Source: Calonectria ilicicola
Lineage: Eukaryota; Ascomycota; Sordariomycetes; Hypocreales; Nectriaceae
Length of the DNA stretch: 64,000 nt
NCBI GenBank assembly: GCA_020809705.1
Contig: CP085828.1
Span: 620,001 to 684,000, forward strand
Reading direction: 5' to 3'
Within the stretch, counting starts at the first letter, position 1. Each line of letters starts with the position of its first letter. Below the pieces are notes generated by a model. The model was not told the DNA's origin, searched no databases, and worked only from the letters and a program-made list of their open reading frames with translations. Position numbers and translations under genes: made by a program. This document shows, one piece after another, positions 57,436 through 64,000 of the stretch.

Positions 57436-60390
57436 GTTGGGCTAGAGATTGGATTGAAGGAGGTGTATAGGAATTAAGGGCAAGGTGTGTAAGTGGTGGC
57501 TCTGCGTGCAGAGGTCGGTCTTAGAAGTCGGGTATAACTGAAGGCTCCCGTATGACGAGTTCATGTGTGTCGGGAATGTTTAATTCAGAGCGGGCTGGTG
57601 TTGAAAGGTGTAAAAGCCAAAAATTGGCGTTTGAGGGCGTTTAGAAATTTTTTTGGGTTGATTGTCGCAAACCAGAACGCCTCGTTGTCGCAGATTTGAT
57701 CAGCGAGCCGGGGAAGCTTTGCTAGCCTGGGGCTTGTAGGCGCAGCAATAGCAATGCAACGCGCGCACACTGACGCTTTGCCACTGACACTGAGACAGGC
57801 CTGTTAGCTTCCCAACACAAAGGAACGCAAGCCGGAGCGGGCGCGAGGTGAGACGGAAAAAAAGGACGGGATGATTGTGATGCGCAAAAAAAACAAAGAG
57901 AGGGAATTAAAAACGAAGTCGCGAGAGAAAAACAGGGTCGCAACACACGAGAGAAGCTTCAGCGTGCTCGATGTGGTGATTACCCTTCCTCTCAATCTCC
58001 GAGGGTGGCCGGGCTGACGTCCGATCCACTGGAGAGGTGCCGCCAGTTTTAGGGTCAGGTGGTTCGACAAGCTGCCCGACAGCTATGAGCTTGGACAGCT
58101 CCAAGGCCCGCGGCTGAGGGTTGATTGGCGCCCGTTTTTTCACCACGCGGACGGCGCAATTGCGAGGCGACGACAGGACAGGGATGAAGGGCAGAAACGG
58201 TAGGGAGTAGGGATTCCGGGGAACAAAGGAAAAGCGCCCCGGGGGGCGGCGAGGAGGGAGAGCACTGACGTAATGTGTGTCTGTTGGCGACGAGGAACCG
58301 ATCAAAGGGCCCCAAGGTTTGGGAAGAGGGAAGGGCGATGCTTTATGTCGACCCTGCGTGTAAGCCAAGACAGATGGCGATGCGGATAGGGTTTGAGGAC
58401 GGCGTGGGCAAGGGAGCAAATAAGGAGCGCGCAATGGCGACAAAGAGTCGTGACGTCTTTGAAACCAAGACGGGGAATTTTTTTTTCAAACCAGGAGCTG
58501 GAGCGTTTAGTCCGTGGCTACAGAACCAGGAGCAAGAAAGAGGGGGAGGGGCAAAAGCTTCACGGAGGGGAAACGGCCGCGTATAAAAGAGACATTGCGA
58601 GAGCGAGGGAAAAACGAGACATGGGTCACGATGTCAGATTCTCCAGACCGACGCGGGACGGCACGGGCAACGATTGAGAGAGAGGGGACGTGAAAGAGGA
58701 GTACAGTGTTGCAATGTACTGTACTTTGCATTGACTCCATAGGTCGATGTAACTTTTTTTTTCTCTCACGATGGGGCCAAGCTACGATGGTCCAGGTCAG
58801 GTCGGAGACAGGGCCGATGCGCGCACAGCACAAGGCTTGGGCCTCTATGTTTTTTTTTCCTGGCCCTGCCATTTGGGTCGCGGGGGGGCCCTTTGGGCGT
58901 TGGGACTCGCAGCAGCTTCGGGCCCGGAGCTCCAGGTTGGGTTGGATTTAGCGCTGAGGCTAAAGACGGGCCAGCGGGGGCCGTGATGCGGGAATCCCTG
59001 TAACGAGGGTAGGGCGCAAAGCAAGCAAGCAAGCAAATTGTGCAGTGTGCAGCAGTGTGCAGGAAACGAGTTGCCCGCCGGCTGGTGCACCACGGACAAA
59101 AAAAAACCACAGCGAGAGAAGACGACGGAGATGGTGGATGGCGAGACCAGGGGATAGGACACACATGCATCACACACCCACACCCACCCACTGAACTGAC
59201 ACACACACGCTCGAGAGATACAGAGACACATCTCGGAGCGGGAAGGGAGGATACCCGGGTATTTGGAGGCGAGGGTGCAGTTTGGTGGCCACGAGTGGAG
59301 TTGGAGATGGATGATGAGTGTATGATGCGCTTATGGTGGACTCTAGCACAAGAAATGCAACCCTAGAGATATCGGGCGAGATTCACCCTCCAGCCCATGG
59401 TCTTTCATGATATCAGCAACGTGCGAGCTGGGAATAGCACGCCAATTCCCATTACTCAACCTCAGGAAGTCATCACCGTCTCATCGACACCAAACACGTA
59501 CGTACGCATTCCTTCCTCCTCGTCCATGACGACGACGTAGGTGTAAAAAAAAAAAATGCTTGGCTTTGGCTCCCTCCCAAAAATGTCCGCACACAAAGTC
59601 CCTTTTCCACTCAACCCTCACACACCCTGGTCAGATACACATCTGGCCGGCACCGCACTTTTTTTTTTCTGCTGCTGTATGCCACCGATTCATCAGATCC
59701 AAGAGATGCCGTCACGCGGTTCTCAATTGACGGCAGATAGGACCACGACCGCCTGCGGCCCCCCCTGCGTTTCCCCCCCTCCTACATGGCCCCTCCCCCC
59801 TCCCATCTTGCATTTTCACTGAGAGAGATTTCGGCTCTGCGACGATCCCAAACACAAGACGCACACAAACGCGCCCGCGCCCCCTCCGTCCCGGGGCGTG
59901 CCAAGTCCACCGCCCACAGGCATGTGTGTGTGTGTGTGCGCCCAGTGTAGTGGTGGCATTCGTTGTACAAAACAAGTACAGTGTAGTGCGGCGAGTTGAC
60001 CGTCCAGGGAGTCCCCTCCCCAACCAAGCCTCAACTTGCCACTGGCAACAAGAAAAAAAAAAGTGACCCGTCACTCGGGGCGGCGCCGTTGGTTGTGTAC
60101 GTGATGACGACTTGCATCGCATTTCCTCTACCGGTTGCTAAGCATCATGATTGCCAAGGAGGCCTCAACCAGACTTTGGCCTGATGATGCTTGCTTGCTT
60201 ACTCGGAGGCGACCGAAGCCGAGAAGGAAAAAGCAGTTGGACCTTTATCTCGATCCCATGAGTCTTATGTGACACCCATTAACAAGGTCATGCCGCACGT
60301 CTCATTCGCCAGACCGGCTTCAGATCAACAACGTTTTTGCTTGTGTGGTGTGTGTTGCGTTGCCTGTGTCCATCCTCGCCACCCTTCTTC

Positions 60391-60434
60391 TTTTTTTTTT
60401 TTTTTTTTTGGGCCTCGCCTCGCCTCGCCTCGCC
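60391..60434 (+). repeat. T19 tract followed by (GCCTC)n
   Basis: Nineteen T residues directly followed by four to five GCCTC units. This is the reverse complement of the GGCGA-type repeat in the trehalose intron, allowing for phase. Confidence 0.8.
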
Positions 60435-61367
60435 GCCCTGATGTCTATCAATGTTGTCAAATCAAAACAGCGACCAACTTGTACTGACATGCACAGCACC
60501 ACAGCCCACTTGGCACTTCCCCTGCTAATTAAGTCCGCTTATGCTCTCTCTGCATCTCCCTTCTTATGCTACGATTCGATCCGCATGGACCATGGGATTG
60601 ACATGTGGAGACACCAGGCACAGTGTCGACGGGCGGCGGCAGGCCCCATGTCCCTGTTTCTGGCAATGCAAGCCTCGTTGACGCAAAAGGGATCTGGATT
60701 CCGCGCCCCTTCTCCCTCGTTTCCTATTGCTTGTTTCAATCTCTGGCAGGCAGGGGAGGTAGGGGACCTTGGGAAAAACCACATCCCATCAATGACTCTC
60801 TGATTCTGACTCCCTTTTGGACGTCATGCAAGGTCACGAATTCCCGGCTTCAGGCCGACCGGCTATGTAGCTTTCCCCATCCGGTGGCTTGTTGTCTACG
60901 CGCTCGCTGGTTCCAATCTGAGACATTGATTGATAGGTACAATTCAGCCGTGGCGCCCAAAAGTACGCTACCGCCCACCCCTTCCAAGAAGCTCAAATCT
61001 AGAAGCTCTCCCCGCCCTTCCCCCCAGCGACAGTGCTTCGCGGCAGAAGGGGGGGTAGGGGTAGATCTTCAGGTCCCTATCCCTACTAAGGAAGTTGCTG
61101 CTACTGCGTTTCGCAGACCCTACCTGGGATGGGGGAATGGGGGGAGGGGAGGGGAGGGATGTTCTTCTCCTCATGAACAATTCAGCTGCACCCCGCAGCT
61201 CTCCCATCCCAACTACTTGGTCACCCGTCAAAGAAACAAACCCTTGCTGTTTTGTTGTGGGTAAAATTATCCCGGCGGCCGGTTCGGTCCAGAGCTCAGG
61301 CCCGCCACCCCGGCCAAACAACCCCCAGTTTGTCACGGCGCGCCGGCCGCCGTGGGATGGGGATGCA

Positions 61368-61386
61368 GTGGTGGTGGTGGTGGTGG
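61368..61386 (+). repeat. (GTG)n microsatellite
   Basis: Six GTG units. Confidence 0.8.
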
Positions 61387-64000
61387 CGGTCTTGGTATGT
61401 GCCAGCGGATGCGATGTGATGTGATGAATACAAGCAACCACCGACCAAAAAATGGCCCTGTCTCACACGCACTGGCGCTGGAACGCGGTCATGGCCGGTG
61501 GCACCGTGGCATCAGTCAAAAAGAGGCAAACCGTGGTAAGCCCGCCTCAACTCTGATCTGCTTCCAGACATGCCGAGACGAGACGGCTTGCTGCTGGAAC
61601 GCCATAATTAGTGCACGCTGGTAAGAAAGAGGCTCACGGATCAGCACATTGATCAGCACCATTTGTGCATGCCCTCCCCTTGAGTTTCAGTCGGCAAACA
61701 TAAGCTATGCATCTCATCTGCAAGCCATCAGTGTCCCTTGTTTTTTTTTTGCGCTTCCTCTTACAACGTAGCATTTTGCCCACATCCAAACAATGCCTCG
61801 GGCCATCCTGCGCGCACCAGCCATCCCACCCAGTTTTTTTTTTTATCACTCTCTTCGATAAACGGCAGTTCTCCTCGGTTCCCCAAATCCAGCGAGTTGC
61901 GTTTTTTAAAACCCCGCAGGTTGCCTGCCTTGTGCTCGTCAAATCGAGATTCAACTCGGGGCCATGTGCCAAGCCCTAGGCAGGGCGCTGCGCCGTTATG
62001 CAGTTGAGTGAAATGGCAACCCGGACTCTCTCCGGCCAATCCATTGTTGTCTCGCCCAACCCCGCATCAAAGGGGCGGCGCACACGCACAGCGAGTGAGC
62101 GAGAGACTAGGTAGACGGTTCGTACAACAGTATAGCTACCTGCCTATGTAGCCACCTAAAGGGGACATAACCGGCGGACTTCCCTTAGATGCCACCACCC
62201 CTCTACCGAAACTGGGCTGGTTGGTTGCGGTTGTGCTACTGCGCCTATGCGTGCGCACCTACATACATAGTATCCATTACCCAACTAGCCTCGAAACGAG
62301 TTTAAAAATAAAAAAAACTGGGAACCTGCTCATGACCAGCAAAGGAACCTATCCATCCGCCGCCCAACAACCCATTCGCTGACCTGGCGACCCCGTTCTG
62401 GACCGCGCGTAACCCGAGTCGGACACGGCTAGGATTCGAGGCCTGCCACCTAAAGAGACGCTGCTTGCTGTATCCAGCTGGTTTCAACCCCGTCCCCATA
62501 GTCGTAGAAGACGACATCGCTCGTCTAAGCGCATTTCTCTTGCCCCCGCCTCTATCTGTGCTTTCCAAGGTCCATCTGACCCCCCTTTTTTTTTTTCTTC
62601 CCCTCCCCACAACCCCGCGCGGGCGCAATGCAAACAGGTGCGTTGTTCCAAAAAGTCTAGGGTAAGCCTCCTTTGCGGGCGACAACTGGACGCCGTAAAA
62701 GCGCTCTGCTTGGTACTGGCACGCAACCACTAGGGCCATAAAAAAACCACCACTCACGATCGGTGGAGTCACCTCGTGGGCTCCAGGAAGGGCTGCAAGG
62801 CGTTTGCTCCGCCTTCTTATGCAGCCTCTTCTTTGTACAGTGTCGATATCTCTCTCTATGACTCTTACTTCTGCTTGCTTTTCTTCTGCCGCCCGCCTCT
62901 CCTCCCCCTGTCAGACCCTGTCGTTTGCCTCGTGCTATTCATGTTGCATGTTCCCAGTTGCCGGCCCTCGCACTCACGCACGTCTCTGACTGCCGGGCTC
63001 CCGGTGTACTAGGCCCGAGAAGACCCGATACTACTGTAATAACGAGGGATGAGGCATGGGCAGCCAAGAGTCTTACACGGTACGGCTTGTCACTTGAGCC
63101 CATTGGTGCAACCACGATGAGGCTGTTGTATGTGGTGCGTGTGTGTGCATATGCGAGGACAAGCGACGCGGTTGGCTTGGCTCAGGGTAGCTGTTGCAAA
63201 GCTTGGTGTCCCTCCTCCACCTCGTAAAAGCGCACAATGAAACAGGGAAGTAAAAAAAAAAAGCTTAGCGGATCTATCTGGAAAGCTGCCGAGGCTCACA
63301 GGGTTCAGGAGAACGAGGCATATGCTGGCTCTGGCCCAGTAAATGCTGCCGTGGGCAAAAAGTTGCTGGCAAGACTTCTATAATGGCTGCTAGAACACGG
63401 GCCGAGCCCAATGGTTCGATGGCCCCTGCAATGCTACCCCATAACACCACCACTGACTCCAAAAGCTATCTTCGAGTCGTGAGCTGTCCTGGCTGGGCAG
63501 TAGCGACTCGCGCATTTCTCCCACCGGTTTTGGCAGCATCCAAGGGGCCACAAGCCGAAGCCCCCGAAACGCCGTACAGGACCATCGCCGTTGCAAGCGA
63601 GCCTATGAGCACGCCCGCATGACCGCGGGCGAAAAAAAAAACCAAACCCGCTCCTCCTCCTCCAGCCGGGGTGGGAAATATGCGGAGGGGAACACTCAGC
63701 AATGGGGGCGGGGGAGATGAATAAACATGTATACAGTACCAGCTCCAAGGTAAACGAATAGCTGCTGCAGTTGCAGCAGCCTGTAGATAGATAGATCGGC
63801 ATCAAGGAACCTGCGTTCGAGAGCAAGGCAGCACCCGCGCCTGGCATCCCGGAGCGACAGCCCAGGACCGGCCTTGCATTGGCCCCGATGCAACTCAAGG
63901 CCTTGGCTTGCGGCACACTCCAGCTCTGGTCGCCCGCCAACCAGCCCGCCACCACCAGCTTGCGGGGGGGAGCGTTGCTCGGCCGGCGTTACGTGGCTCC

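Larger units (their letters stand above)
57436..64000. other. 6.5-kb gene-free, repeat-rich region to the window edge
   Basis: No frame here has a domain, codon bias or splice pattern I can support. The DNA is GC-rich, strewn with homopolymers and simple repeats: T or A runs of nine or more near 58479, 58751, 59545, 59658, 60051, 60391, 61741, 61833, 62586, 63253 and 63632. GT, GTG and GGCGA repeats also occur. It includes the trehalose gene promoter and perhaps the leader of a gene beyond the edge. Confidence 0.55.

Noticed and set aside
60605..61264. 219-codon plus-strand frame in the gene-free right end
   Set aside because: Low-complexity Pro/Ser/Gly translation in GC-rich DNA, and no recognisable motif.
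63434..63955. 173-codon minus-strand frame
   Set aside because: No domain; it overlaps several equally long frames in other phases.

Overview
This window is nuclear DNA of a filamentous ascomycete, a Sordariomycete and most likely a member of the Hypocreales. The genes have many short introns (about 47-134 nt) with GT...CTRAC/CTAAC...AG signals. They include Zn2Cys6, hydrophobic-surface-binding (HsbA-type) and SesA-like proteins, and an alpha-factor-type pheromone precursor with six identical WCERIGQSCW repeats. No species is assigned. Exon structures were worked out by hand from splice signals and reading frame. Every multi-exon model given as a CDS sums to a whole number of codons.

Layout. 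1-2.7 kb: gene-poor, AT-rich, with one intron-containing tRNA-Pro. 2.7-5.1 kb: a fungal C2H2-like gene interrupted by two in-frame TAG codons. 5.8-7.9 kb: a DHA2-type MFS transporter. 9.7-11.7 kb: an uncharacterised conserved protein in five exons. 12.6-18.9 kb: a housekeeping pair, complex I subunit NDUFB8 and the SWR1 chromatin remodeller, diverging from one short promoter. 19.5-20.3 kb: the pheromone precursor. 22.5-27.2 kb: a membrane-anchored beta-propeller phytase-like/EGF protein and a seven-helix membrane protein. 30.0-34.1 kb: an amidoligase-family enzyme, a small Cys-rich protein and a secreted HsbA-like protein.

34.5-45.0 kb is the most interesting part. A flavin monooxygenase, a DUF4863/hydroxylaminobenzoate-lyase-like protein, a class-I aminotransferase, a pyruvate-decarboxylase-type 2-oxo-acid decarboxylase and a Zn2Cys6 regulator lie side by side as two divergent pairs plus the regulator. 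The two divergent promoters are enriched for TTCCG/CGGAA, including two inverted repeats. A near-identical promoter element lies upstream of the monooxygenase and again just outside the cluster, upstream of a broken gene. I infer an undescribed biosynthetic or catabolic cluster: amino acid to 2-oxo acid to aldehyde, plus N-O chemistry by the monooxygenase and the lyase-like protein.

45-50 kb holds a gene relic, a candidate 50-residue secreted peptide, a degenerate DBP5-like helicase that has lost its catalytic motifs, and a stand-alone SesA-like signalling domain head-to-head with a possible small partner. 50.9-57.4 kb returns to core metabolism: a branched-chain aminotransferase with a Gcn4/CPC1-type site in its promoter, and a TPS3/TSL1-like trehalose synthase subunit. 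The last 6.5 kb has no gene I can support. It is rich in poly(dA:dT) tracts and simple repeats, and looks like a very large regulatory or leader region.
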